Of a stretch of DNA of 50,511 bases, positions 44,252-50,511 are shown one piece after another. How positions within the stretch are numbered: the stretch's first letter is position 1; the number at the start of each line of letters is the position of its first letter. The notes beneath the pieces were generated by a model that was not told the origin of the DNA, did no database searches, and worked only from the letters and a program-made list of their open reading frames with translations. The stretch spans positions 1-50,511 of the IMG/VR virus record IMGVR_UViG_3300044611_001332. One strand, 5' to 3'. The translations under genes were made by a program, and so were the position numbers. The DNA comes from a virus.

Positions 44252-44531
44252 TTTCCACCAAGAAGAAAAGCAGTACGCAGGCTTCATCACCATTGGTGGA
44301 GAAGCACATGTCACTGCTTGGTTTGAAACCAAGGAGGAAGCTGAGTTGGAGTTGCGTTGTCTGGAGAAATCCCTAAGCTATGAACTGATTGAAACAGTGG
44401 AGATGGAAGGGATGTATCCAGAACGCGCTAGAATCATTGAAGAATTGTATCAAGCCAGTGGCCGTACCAACGGTTTATACACAGGCTTAAACATGTCTGA
44501 TGTCAAGATTTCTAGCAACGCTGCCAGTTAA
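44190..44531 (+). CDS. Small hypothetical protein
   Basis: 113 residues from ATG 44190, or from ATG 44220 (MQKRSQVLPSNFHQEEKQYA), which reduces the 62-base overlap with the preceding gene. Beta-strand, then helix (YAGFITIGGEAHVTAWFETKEEAELELRCLEK), a common small alpha/beta plan. No family recognised. Confidence 0.55.
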   Translation: MATSLTEQKPMQKRSQVLPSNFHQEEKQYAGFITIGGEAHVTAWFETKEEAELELRCLEKSLSYELIETVEMEGMYPERARIIEELYQASGRTNGLYTGLNMSDVKISSNAAS

Positions 44532-45177
44532 CCTGGGTTTTGTTAACTTAGGAACAGTCGAATCCTATCCAACTGGAGGCACAGGTCCTACTGCTTATGG
44601 TCCTACATCGTACTACGGCAGTGATCCATTGCCTCCACGCTTGGGAGATTCTATTAATAACCCTGTTAATTTGGGGAATCTCACGGCTATATATCGCACG
44701 ATAAACATTTCTAATTCTCACGGTGGATTAAGTCGGCAACAAAGTACATTTTATTCTTTCAACTTAATTACATCACGATCTATTAAAGTTACTCAAAACT
44801 ATAGTCAGTTTGCTACTACACAGCAGACTAATCGTAATACTCTGATATCTTTTTATAAAGTAGAAGATGGCAATCATCGTCGTGAATTGCCTATTAATGA
44901 TCAGGGTTATGTTGTTGAAGAAGCATCAGTAGAAAATGGTGACCAAGAAAATCCAAATGTATGGTCAGACTATCCACCAGTACAACTTTCTAAAGGAACG
45001 TATATCTTTCTAATTACCAATGATATTCGTTATCTAGAAACAACTTACTCTATTTCTCTAGAAGCTTTTATTTCAGATTGGAGATTTGTTGCAGAATTTG
45101 TTGAAGAATCATTAGATTTTGGTACTGTAACACAACCTGTGCAAGCAACTTTGGACTTTGGATCGGTTACAAGTTGA
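44500..45177 (+). CDS. Virion-type beta protein with PPC-like domain
   Basis: 225 residues from ATG 44500. SRFLATLPVNLGFVNLGTVES then a beta sandwich (TFYSFNLITSRSIKVTQNYSQ...GTYIFLITNDIRYLETTYSISLE) similar to bacterial pre-peptidase C-terminal domains, common in surface and virion proteins. The end repeats the pattern SLDFGTVT and TLDFGSVTS. Probably a tail or capsid-decoration component; this is inference. Confidence 0.6.
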   Translation: MSRFLATLPVNLGFVNLGTVESYPTGGTGPTAYGPTSYYGSDPLPPRLGDSINNPVNLGNLTAIYRTINISNSHGGLSRQQSTFYSFNLITSRSIKVTQNYSQFATTQQTNRNTLISFYKVEDGNHRRELPINDQGYVVEEASVENGDQENPNVWSDYPPVQLSKGTYIFLITNDIRYLETTYSISLEAFISDWRFVAEFVEESLDFGTVTQPVQATLDFGSVTS

Positions 45178-45206
45178 TTGTCCTGAGGAATCTGCTAATC
45201 TAAATA
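45178..45206 (+). promoter_or_regulatory. Promoter TTGTCC-N17-TAAATA
   Basis: TTGTCC (45178-45183), 17 bases, TAAATA (45201-45206), 16 bases before ATG 45223. Confidence 0.5.
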
Positions 45207-45222
45207 CAGTTACCTAGGTATC

Positions 45223-45426
45223 ATGAAGACAGTTACCCTCAAAGAATTTGAGAATAACTTTGATGTTTTCATGGATGACATTATTGAAAATGGTCGTCAC
45301 TATAAAATTACCTATGGTGACAACAAAGCTGTCATGATGATTCCTTATGCTGAATATGAACTACTTCTAGATACTTATAAAGATTGGGTAGAAGAAACTA
45401 AAGATTCTATAGAAGAAACTTTTTAA
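45223..45426 (+). CDS. Phd/YefM-type antitoxin, apparently orphan
   Basis: 67 residues. TVTLKEFENNFDVFMDDIIENGRHYKITYGDNKAVMMIPYAEYELLLDT matches the Phd/YefM fold (strand, helix, helix, strand, A-V-x-(I/M)-P-x-x-x-Y-x-x-L), followed by a short acidic tail. No Doc, YoeB or RelE-like gene is adjacent; the neighbour is a minus-strand virion-type gene. It has its own promoter. It could neutralise a host toxin that aborts infection. Confidence 0.7.
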   Translation: MKTVTLKEFENNFDVFMDDIIENGRHYKITYGDNKAVMMIPYAEYELLLDTYKDWVEETKDSIEETF

Positions 45427-45869
45427 TTATCTCCTGTTCTATCGTAGTATGTAGGACTATTAAATTTATTGCTAATATATCTTGGCTCTGATCTCTTAAT
45501 AGCTTCATTATAAACTTCTCTACTATCCTCGTTTTTATTTTCTTCTTTCTCTTCGGAAGTTTTAAACATTCCGCTTGTTTTTGCAGCTTGAACCAAACCA
45601 GATAAATCGTAGGGCTCTTCAACTTTACCCGGTTGAATAGTCCTGCCAGCATTTGTTACCATCGGGCTATACGTTGGTGTACGTCCATAAGATGCCATTG
45701 TTCGATTAACCATATCTTGATATGTGCTTCTTTCTTGTAAAGCTCTTTGACCGTAGTACCCAGCTATATCTCCTAGTTTTGTCAAGTATTCAGGAGACGC
45801 CCACTCCCGGACTATGACTGGATCTGGATTTTTAATAGTCGTTGTGGTTGTAGGAGCACGTGAGCCCAT
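45423..45869 (-). CDS. Virion-type protein
   Basis: 148 residues from ATG 45869 (MGSRAPTTTTTIKNPDPVIV...). Polar, Thr/Tyr/Arg-rich, with a helical stretch (GYYGQRALQERSTYQDMVNRTM) and a strongly charged middle (KEENKNEDSREVYNE). No family recognised. It overlaps the stop of the Phd gene on the other strand by four bases. Confidence 0.55.
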   Translation of the reverse strand: MGSRAPTTTTTIKNPDPVIVREWASPEYLTKLGDIAGYYGQRALQERSTYQDMVNRTMASYGRTPTYSPMVTNAGRTIQPGKVEEPYDLSGLVQAAKTSGMFKTSEEKEENKNEDSREVYNEAIKRSEPRYISNKFNSPTYYDRTGDN

Positions 45870-45878
45870 TGCAAACTT

Positions 45879-46007
45879 TTACTTCAGCTTGACTTCTATA
45901 CTTACTCTATCGGCAATAAACCTGTAAGCATGGGGCACCAGCTGAAAACCTGCAATGACCAGGGCAAAGATCAAGATCAGCTCAGCGTAGGTAATGGGTC
46001 GTTTCAT
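45879..46007 (-). CDS. Small single-span membrane protein, 42 residues
   Basis: ATG at 46007 encodes MKRPITYAELILIFALVIAG then FQLVPHAYRFIADRV..., one clear transmembrane helix with a basic N-terminus and basic C-terminus. It lies 9 bases ahead of the virion-type gene at 45869 on the same strand. It might be a small virion or lysis-associated membrane protein. Confidence 0.6.
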   Translation of the reverse strand: MKRPITYAELILIFALVIAGFQLVPHAYRFIADRVSIEVKLK

Positions 46008-46052
46008 AGGTACAGTCCTTTTACTGAGGATTTTAAAGAGTTGCTCAAGGCA

Positions 46053-46268
46053 ATGTCCACTAAGACGATGTTATCACTAATGTCAACCCAACAGAAAAAC
46101 TTTGCAAACTCTTTATGGGAAGCTTCTAACTTTGGTGGTAGGCCCAAGCCAGGAGACCTAAAGCACGTGGAACCTAAACGAGATTACTATGAGTTAGTTC
46201 TGATGATGGAACATCAACGACAGTGGGAGGAGAAGCAGCGTTATTGCAGGCAGGCAAAAAGTTGTTAA
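46053..46268 (+). CDS. Small basic hypothetical protein
   Basis: 71 residues from ATG 46053 (MSTKTMLSLMSTQQKNFANSL...). A longer reading from 45930 would overlap the membrane protein on the other strand and is rejected. Basic C-terminus with Cys. The gene sits between divergent units and has no clear leader motif. Confidence 0.5.
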   Translation: MSTKTMLSLMSTQQKNFANSLWEASNFGGRPKPGDLKHVEPKRDYYELVLMMEHQRQWEEKQRYCRQAKSC

Positions 46269-46292
46269 GCTGTAGCAAAACAACCTTTATAA

Positions 46293-46865
46293 ATGAGCTA
46301 TCGCTTTGCCGACCTTGATATTGATCTTGTAACTACAGACAACTATAAAGAAATCTTGAAACCTTCTTTAGCGGAACAGGTAACACCTTTTATGCCGCCA
46401 GAAGGAAGTTTTGAAACAGCAGATCTTAAACGATATTTGGAACTGGTTAAGAGCTATGAGGTAAATACGACTGATCTAATTCACGGCTTATCACTGGCTG
46501 ATCAAATCAGGATTACATTCAGTGATATGAAACCGGCAACAATCTGTGAAAAGTTTCCCGACATTGACTTGGCAACAAAACGGCGATATCGTTGTGTAGC
46601 TGAATATCTTATACGCCAGCAGGAGTTAGCTAAACTCAAAGACGAGAATGGCAAACTCATTAAGAAACTAGGCAACATGGGAAAGATGGTTGTCATCTAT
46701 GAACCATTGCCTAAAATCTGCAAAACCCTACAACAAACCGGACTCGGACAATTTATTAAAGATGAGCGACAGGCGGCAAAGGTTAATCAACGGTCTCCTC
46801 TCAACAGCCAAAACTGGTGGGGAGAAGAAGATGGCACAACTTGTGATCGAGAGGATCTGTGCTGA
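46293..46865 (+). CDS. Helical hypothetical protein
   Basis: 190 residues from ATG 46293 (MSYRFADLDIDLVTTDNYKE...). Helical with a basic segment containing ATKRRYRCVAEYLIRQQELAK. The last third overlaps the next gene in another frame (46762-46865) and becomes polar. Comparison with restriction or DNA-binding families gave no clear match by eye. Confidence 0.55.
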   Translation: MSYRFADLDIDLVTTDNYKEILKPSLAEQVTPFMPPEGSFETADLKRYLELVKSYEVNTTDLIHGLSLADQIRITFSDMKPATICEKFPDIDLATKRRYRCVAEYLIRQQELAKLKDENGKLIKKLGNMGKMVVIYEPLPKICKTLQQTGLGQFIKDERQAAKVNQRSPLNSQNWWGEEDGTTCDREDLC

Positions 46866-47178
46866 TATGTGTGACTTCTATGAGAAGTTTTACGCTAATG
46901 AAGGTCCCGGCGCCATGGTGTATGTGCCTGGCACAAAAAACCCAGAGGACTCAATGTTCTATCTGACAGTTCCAGCATTGATTCAGGCTCAGTCTGATTT
47001 TCGCTCCAGAGAAATGGAAGGTCCTGCTGAAATCATGCAAAAAGCTATTGCCCGTGCAGAAGCTGTTGATCCAGCAAAAGAAGGTGTCTTCATTCTTCAA
47101 GATGCAAAACAAATGTCACTGATCTGTTACAAACGCGATCAACCATTGCCGTTTGCAGAGCTGCCAGAAGATGCATAG
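46762..47178 (+). CDS. Hypothetical protein upstream of methyltransferase-like gene
   Basis: 138 residues from ATG 46762 (MSDRRQRLINGLLSTAKTGG...). Basic N-terminal 25 residues then alpha/beta (LVIERICADMCDFYEKFYANEGPGAMVYVPG). It overlaps the previous gene by 104 bases in a different frame, unusually long for this phage, and the next by 8 bases. No family recognised. Confidence 0.5.
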   Translation: MSDRRQRLINGLLSTAKTGGEKKMAQLVIERICADMCDFYEKFYANEGPGAMVYVPGTKNPEDSMFYLTVPALIQAQSDFRSREMEGPAEIMQKAIARAEAVDPAKEGVFILQDAKQMSLICYKRDQPLPFAELPEDA

Positions 47179-47797
47179 GCAAAGAGCTACAACAAATAGC
47201 CATTTTGAAAAGCTCTATCGCATTTACAGATTAGAAGATGATTGGTGTACACCACCAGAATATCTTCCTCTGATCTATCACACGTTAGGAACAGTTGATC
47301 TTGATCCTGGATCAACAGAACATGCTAATAATGAGTTCTTAAAAGCAGATACCATCTTTACAAAAAAAGATGATGCATTAAACAGGACAGATCCATGGCG
47401 CGGAAACGTTTATTGTTTCCCACCTACCTACGGTCGGTGCTCGTTTAACAAGCACAGGGGCAGCTGGCGCTGGTCTCTACGTGGCGGCTTTGGTGCACAG
47501 AGCCCTTCAACGGCTTGGTTTCGTCGTTTAGAGAAGGACTGGAAGCTGGGTTACGTTAATGCTGCTTTGTTCTTTACGGTGACTCCAGAGGTGATGCGAA
47601 CAGCGCCACAGATTTGGGATTATCCAATCTGCATTCCTTCCAGGCGTCCCAAATTACTCCACGGCAAGACCTTTTATCAGATTGAAAACTTTCCTAAGTG
47701 GGGATTCTTTGTATTTCTTCCACCAAAAGAAGGTGGTTTTAATCGTCTTGATAAATTTGAAGAAGCTTTCTCAACGCTTGGGAAGGTTGTACTGTGA
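47171..47797 (+). CDS. DNA adenine methyltransferase-like protein, altered motif IV
   Basis: 208 residues from ATG 47171. DDWCTPPEYLPLIYHTLGTVDLDPGSTEHANNEF is the Dam-type (PF05869-like) opening with the DLDPGS acidic turn, and KKDDALNRTDPWRGNVYCFPPTYGR continues it. Where this family has N-P-P-Y-G the sequence reads F-P-P-T-Y-G, so the catalytic Asn is lost and one residue is inserted. The rest is basic and beta-rich. It may be an inactive or altered DNA-binding derivative, or use another nucleophile arrangement. Role in protection from restriction is inferred only. Confidence 0.65.
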   Translation: MHRQRATTNSHFEKLYRIYRLEDDWCTPPEYLPLIYHTLGTVDLDPGSTEHANNEFLKADTIFTKKDDALNRTDPWRGNVYCFPPTYGRCSFNKHRGSWRWSLRGGFGAQSPSTAWFRRLEKDWKLGYVNAALFFTVTPEVMRTAPQIWDYPICIPSRRPKLLHGKTFYQIENFPKWGFFVFLPPKEGGFNRLDKFEEAFSTLGKVVL

Positions 47798-47798
47798 A

Positions 47799-48095
47799 CT
47801 AAGACGGTGTAGCGCGAAAGGTATTACGGAAACCAATAGAGCTGTCAGTGTTACCGAGACTGGCAGCACCACGTGGCTCGTAAGGGAGCGCAACGATAGG
47901 AACAGTACCACCTTGTGCAGGGAAAATAAAGCGGTCATCCTGGCGGCGTTCTAATGTAATAGGAAGTTTACTTGCAGAACGTCTTGCGTCCAGGTAATTC
48001 TGCAGAAAATTTAAAGCCTGATTGTTATCAGGTATTTCTTTTGCTTCTTGATAGCGACTGTCAACCTTATAGGATTGACTCTTTTCAAATGCCAT
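47799..48095 (-). CDS. Virion-type small protein
   Basis: 98 residues from ATG 48095 (MAFEKSQSYKVDSRYQEAKE...). Polar, Arg/Ala/Gln-rich with an alpha start and Gly/Thr-rich end. No family recognised. It converges tail-to-tail with the methyltransferase-like gene. Confidence 0.55.
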   Translation of the reverse strand: MAFEKSQSYKVDSRYQEAKEIPDNNQALNFLQNYLDARRSASKLPITLERRQDDRFIFPAQGGTVPIVALPYEPRGAASLGNTDSSIGFRNTFRATPS

Positions 48096-48126
48096 TCTAT
48101 TATTCTGCCAGCACTAAACGTTAACC

Positions 48127-48534
48127 TTGTCAGATCCAGTCGATCATCCCAGTCATTACACCAAAGGTGGTGTGGAATGTATTGATGCTATTCAATCTTC
48201 CATGACGGAAGAAGCATTCCGTGGTTACTGCAAAGGTAACATTCAGAAATATATTTATCGCTACGAAGATAAACAGAATCCTAAACAGGATCTTCTTAAA
48301 GCTCGGTGGTATCTGGATCGTCTGCTTCAAACGTTTCCTCAAGAAACCCAGTCAGAGCCTCAACCTCTTCAATCATTAGTACCCGAGCAAACTCATCCAG
48401 CTCCTGTAAATATTTCTCTTTCTCCTCAGGAATTAGACTGCTTGCGTATCTTAGAGACTCTAGATCTTTTAGATCAGCTTCAAGAAAAGAAGATTGAGAA
48501 CCCGTTGCCAACGGTTTCTGATTCCACAATCTGA
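48127..48534 (+). CDS. DUF3310 protein with antisense-overlapped tail
   Basis: 135 residues from TTG 48127. The first 65 residues (MSDPVDHPSHYTKGGVECID ... GNIQKYIYRYEDK ... DLLKARWYLDRLLQ) are a textbook DUF3310, a small phage protein family of unknown role often near nucleotide metabolism genes. The remaining 70 residues are Gln/Pro/Leu-rich and lie opposite the C-terminal end of the lysozyme gene on the other strand. The conserved domain itself ends near 48330. Confidence 0.8.
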   Translation: MSDPVDHPSHYTKGGVECIDAIQSSMTEEAFRGYCKGNIQKYIYRYEDKQNPKQDLLKARWYLDRLLQTFPQETQSEPQPLQSLVPEQTHPAPVNISLSPQELDCLRILETLDLLDQLQEKKIENPLPTVSDSTI

Positions 48535-49171
48535 AAAATTCAGAAACAATTTCACCACCAGGGTTTAACCGCAGGAGTTCTGATTCTAAATACTCAATAG
48601 CCCTGACTTGTTCAATGGTTCCTTTGTAGTTTTCAGCAATATTTAACAAACACTGTTCAGTAATACAGTTATGTTCCACTAACAATGGAACTTGTATATC
48701 GCTTTGCAGATAAAGATCTAATTCAGATCTTCTTCTATCTCTCAGTACGGGATCTGATTGATAGTTTTTGCGCATAAAAGGAGACCACTCTTTAATGATC
48801 TCTTGTTTACTTGCATTGCCATTGATTAATTCAAGCAGTTTACATTGTTTGAAATAACTAAGTCCTACGCTTTCCGCATAACTTAGTACAGCACCACGCT
48901 TCTTTTCATTGAGTGGCATGTAAACCACGTCAGAAACATACTCAGAAAAAATTTCTAGATCTTCTCTGAGTTGTTCATCAATTTCACGCCGAGTAACTTT
49001 TGTAAATGGTGTTACTGTCTGGCGGCCAATTTTTTTGCTGCCATAGCCAATCAACCAAGGGCCATCTTCCTTGGTTGCTTTATACGATGTATATTCTTCA
49101 AAACCAACATGGATGCGACAGGGTGTGTACCGCCGCACCAGTTCAAACGCGTAGTCAGTATAAAAGGACAA
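48296..49171 (-). CDS. Lysozyme-like endolysin, GH24-type N-terminal domain
   Basis: 291 residues from ATG 49171. HVGFEEYTSYK (21-31) with a catalytic-site Glu (25 or 26), then DGPWLIGYGSK (36-46) equal to the T-I-G-Y-G motif of GH24 lysozymes, and a LSYAESVGLSYFKQCKLLELINGNAS stretch matching the helical half. The C-terminal 130 residues are acidic and helical and reach into the DUF3310 tail on the other strand. It should cut peptidoglycan for lysis or act in the virion. No signal peptide seen. Confidence 0.7.
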   Translation of the reverse strand: MSFYTDYAFELVRRYTPCRIHVGFEEYTSYKATKEDGPWLIGYGSKKIGRQTVTPFTKVTRREIDEQLREDLEIFSEYVSDVVYMPLNEKKRGAVLSYAESVGLSYFKQCKLLELINGNASKQEIIKEWSPFMRKNYQSDPVLRDRRRSELDLYLQSDIQVPLLVEHNCITEQCLLNIAENYKGTIEQVRAIEYLESELLRLNPGGEIVSEFFRLWNQKPLATGSQSSFLEADLKDLESLRYASSLIPEEKEKYLQELDEFARVLMIEEVEALTGFLEETFEADDPDTTEL

Positions 49172-49196
49172 GGGACCACTGGCCCCTTACCGGGGC

Positions 49197-49583
49197 TCAG
49201 GGAACAACAACAGAACCGTTATAGCTGATTTCGCTGTAATCGTCTGGAGTTGTCATCAGAACAATATAGTTCTTAGCAGCGTTCGTTACGGTAACAGCTA
49301 CTGCACCCTTGCCTTTACCTGCTTTAGCAATGTTGAAAAACTTCTGATAGCCGGTAGGTGCTGAACCTGCTGTGTAGTCATCATCTTGAAAGATCTCAAT
49401 GGTTTCAATACCAACACTGCGATCAATCTTGACGATGATGTCACCTGTAGAGCCTGGGTTAACCAGGAAAGCACGCTGGCTTAGATCACCAGTGGAACCA
49501 GGCAGAGCATCGCCTTTATAAACCAGCTCAGCACCGCTAGCGGTAAAGGTGTCTTGCGTTCCTTGAAAAGTGCGGGTAGCCAT
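49197..49583 (-). CDS. Small structural beta protein
   Basis: 128 residues from ATG 49583 (MATRTFQGTQDTFTASGAEL...). All-beta with IIVKIDRSVGIETIEIFQDDDYTAG and a Gly-rich end; the pattern of a short T-(F)-x-G-T-Q opening is common in phage decoration and tail proteins. It lies between the NblA-like and the lysozyme genes in one minus-strand unit. Confidence 0.65.
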   Translation of the reverse strand: MATRTFQGTQDTFTASGAELVYKGDALPGSTGDLSQRAFLVNPGSTGDIIVKIDRSVGIETIEIFQDDDYTAGSAPTGYQKFFNIAKAGKGKGAVAVTVTNAAKNYIVLMTTPDDYSEISYNGSVVVP

Positions 49584-49585
49584 TA

Positions 49586-49807
49586 TCAGTTAATTTGGTT
49601 TTGCGTTTGAAACTGGAAGGAGATGTCGGCATCAATACCGTGTTCTTTAAGAATGCTGAGGAACATTTGACGATCCATCATTTTCATGTGGAGCATATCA
49701 ACAAAAGCTTCCTCTAGCTCGTCACGGTCAAGATCCTTGATTGCCAGAGCTGCTGCATGGATAGCAAATTCGCTATCAATGGGCAGATCCAGGGCATTGG
49801 CATCCAT
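49586..49807 (-). CDS. nblA: NblA-like phycobilisome degradation protein
   Basis: 73 residues from ATG 49807. Residues 7-60 (LPIDSEFAIHAAALAIKDLD, then a second helix DELEEAFVDMLHMKMMDRQMF and an SILKEHGI end) align without gaps to the NblA pattern L-x-(L)-E-x-(E/Q)-F ... S-R-E-x-(x)-(x)-(x)-F-L-x-x-L-(x)-x-x-M-M-x-(R)-(x)-x-(x)-(x)-x-(x)-L-K. NblA binds phycobiliproteins and the ClpC chaperone and drives phycobilisome breakdown; cyanophages carry such genes. The family call is from pattern, not a search. Confidence 0.6.
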   Translation of the reverse strand: MDANALDLPIDSEFAIHAAALAIKDLDRDELEEAFVDMLHMKMMDRQMFLSILKEHGIDADISFQFQTQNQIN

Positions 49808-49860
49808 TAAAAATTTACCAATCCGTCACTACATCCTAACAGCTCTGCAATTTTTGGCTA

Positions 49861-50007
49861 CTAGGCCATTGCAGATTTGGTGCCAGGGGGAATGTACCGC
49901 TGGTCAACAGTAAAGTGAGGAATGTCAGGAGCACCTTCAAATGTTCCCTCTTCTGACTGAGGTAGCCGAGTAGAGACGTAGTTTTTTAAGAACTCTTTTG
50001 TGTTCAC
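49861..50007 (-). CDS. Small virion-type protein, 48 residues
   Basis: GTG at 50007 encodes VNTKEFLKNYVSTRLPQSEE ... DIPHFTVDQRYIPPGTKSAMA. Polar with a conserved-looking R-Y-I-P-P-G-T end. It lies between the Dps-like and the NblA-like genes on the same strand. No family recognised. Confidence 0.5.
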   Translation of the reverse strand: MNTKEFLKNYVSTRLPQSEEGTFEGAPDIPHFTVDQRYIPPGTKSAMA

Positions 50008-50081
50008 GATCTAAAAAAAATGAACTCAGAACGTAAGTTAAGCTGTAAACACTAGTAAAAATTAAAAGGAGCGTAGCCACT

Positions 50082-50511
50082 TTAACCTAAATTAGATTTC
50101 AGCAGCCATTGGAACTTTTTGTGAGCACGCCCACGTTCTACTGCTAAATCTAATGTTAACTGATCTTTCATAATTTCTGCTTCTTCTGCAAGCATATTAA
50201 AAGATTCAGCTAAGGTGTTATGGTTAATTGCTAAAGCACGAATCATTCCGTCTTGATCAAAACAACTATCGGGAATTGGAGGCAACATCGAGTTGTTAAG
50301 ATCATCCACACTCATTGGAGTGCTAATATCTAAAGAACGCAAGTGCTCTGCAATAACATCAAGACCATCTTGAAGTTCTTCATAAATTTCTTGAGTTAAT
50401 TTATGAATAGAGTAAAACTTACTACCCATCAGATTCCAATGGACAATGTAAGTTTGATTGAGAAGATGTGACGTATCCCTAAGCAACTGCACAAGATGGC
50501 AGTAACAGGTT
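50082..50511 (-). CDS. Dps-like ferritin, partial at window edge
   Basis: The frame is open to base 50511 (a GTG at 50492 is an internal alternative), so the N-terminus may be missing. TYIVHWNLMGSKFYSIHKLTQEIYEELQDGLDVIAEHLRSLDIST carries the Dps ferroxidase pattern: H of HWN, H twelve residues on, then D and E of D-x-I-A-E-H. Dps proteins bind iron, detoxify peroxide and coat DNA. A phage-borne version could protect DNA from photooxidative stress; that is inference. Confidence 0.75.
   Translation of the reverse strand, partial: TCYCHLVQLLRDTSHLLNQTYIVHWNLMGSKFYSIHKLTQEIYEELQDGLDVIAEHLRSLDISTPMSVDDLNNSMLPPIPDSCFDQDGMIRALAINHNTLAESFNMLAEEAEIMKDQLTLDLAVERGRAHKKFQWLLKSNLG

Noticed and set aside
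45930-46052. N-terminal extension of the gene at 46053
   Set aside because: It would lie antisense to the small membrane protein at 45879-46007, which has a clear transmembrane helix and fits the minus-strand unit. ATG 46053 is a suitable start.
1-50511. CRISPR arrays, tRNA or rRNA genes, integrase, IS transposases
   Set aside because: No spaced direct repeats, tRNA T-loop consensus (GTTCGAATC-type), rRNA-like blocks or DDE/Tyr-recombinase motifs were seen on either strand by eye. A search with dedicated tools is needed to exclude them.

Overview
The window looks like part of a tailed double-stranded DNA phage genome, most likely a cyanophage of a freshwater Synechococcus/Cyanobium-type picocyanobacterium. 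The phage call rests on a T7/PolA-type DNA polymerase, a primase-polymerase/SF3 helicase, ThyX, dCMP deaminase, SSB proteins, a Gp157-like protein, a DUF3310 protein, a GH24-like lysozyme and tail-fibre proteins, with many 40-150 residue genes packed by ATGA overlaps. The cyanobacterial link rests on NblA-like proteins, cyanobacterial-type DnaA boxes (TTTTCCACA) and a GC-richer cassette of small genes of a kind I associate with picocyanobacterial genomes; this is inference. I found no terminase, portal, capsid, tRNA, rRNA, CRISPR or integrase gene, so the rest of the genome lies outside the window.

Layout. 1-3.2 kb: end of a minus-strand virion-type gene, a non-coding stretch with two DnaA-like boxes, then small genes with repeated hairpins, two copies of a compact three-way-junction RNA, and an HNH-AP2 homing endonuclease. 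3.2-13.5 kb: small plus-strand early-type genes, including an SSB-like protein, a zinc ribbon and a ribbon-helix-helix protein. 13.5-18.8 kb: a PcfJ-domain protein and a tail-fibre cassette ending in a large beta-propeller-like protein. 18.8-31.9 kb: nucleotide and DNA metabolism (ThyX, ArdC-like antirestriction metallopeptidase, DNA polymerase, dCMP deaminase, SSB, Gp157-like), interrupted by minus-strand virion-type genes. 31.9-34.8 kb: a duplicated small-gene cassette followed by a strongly structured RNA with its own promoter and terminator. 34.8-41.2 kb: small genes, a PD-(D/E)XK nuclease and the primase-helicase. 41.2-50.5 kb: minus-strand virion-type genes, a probable control region, HNH-like genes, an orphan Phd-type antitoxin, a methyltransferase-like protein, DUF3310, lysozyme, an NblA-like protein and a Dps-like ferritin.

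How it fits together. ThyX and dCMP deaminase would supply dTMP. The polymerase, primase-helicase, SSBs and exonuclease-like protein form a replication set. ArdC, orphan antitoxins and the methyltransferase-like protein may counter host defence. NblA- and Dps-like proteins would act on host phycobilisomes and iron or oxidative stress. Minus-strand genes that look like virion components are scattered singly or in short runs among plus-strand genes rather than forming one late operon.

The most unusual signals are non-coding: (1) a recurring start-site leader made of a short hairpin, CTTTGCACAC and then ATG; (2) paired tRNA-like RNA elements at 1.6 and 2.0 kb with compensatory base changes; (3) a roughly 225-nt RNA at 34.37-34.59 kb whose two hairpin loops are perfectly complementary; (4) a strand-biased, highly repeated CGCCAGG word. 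Positions, stems and motif counts were read by eye; no database search was run.
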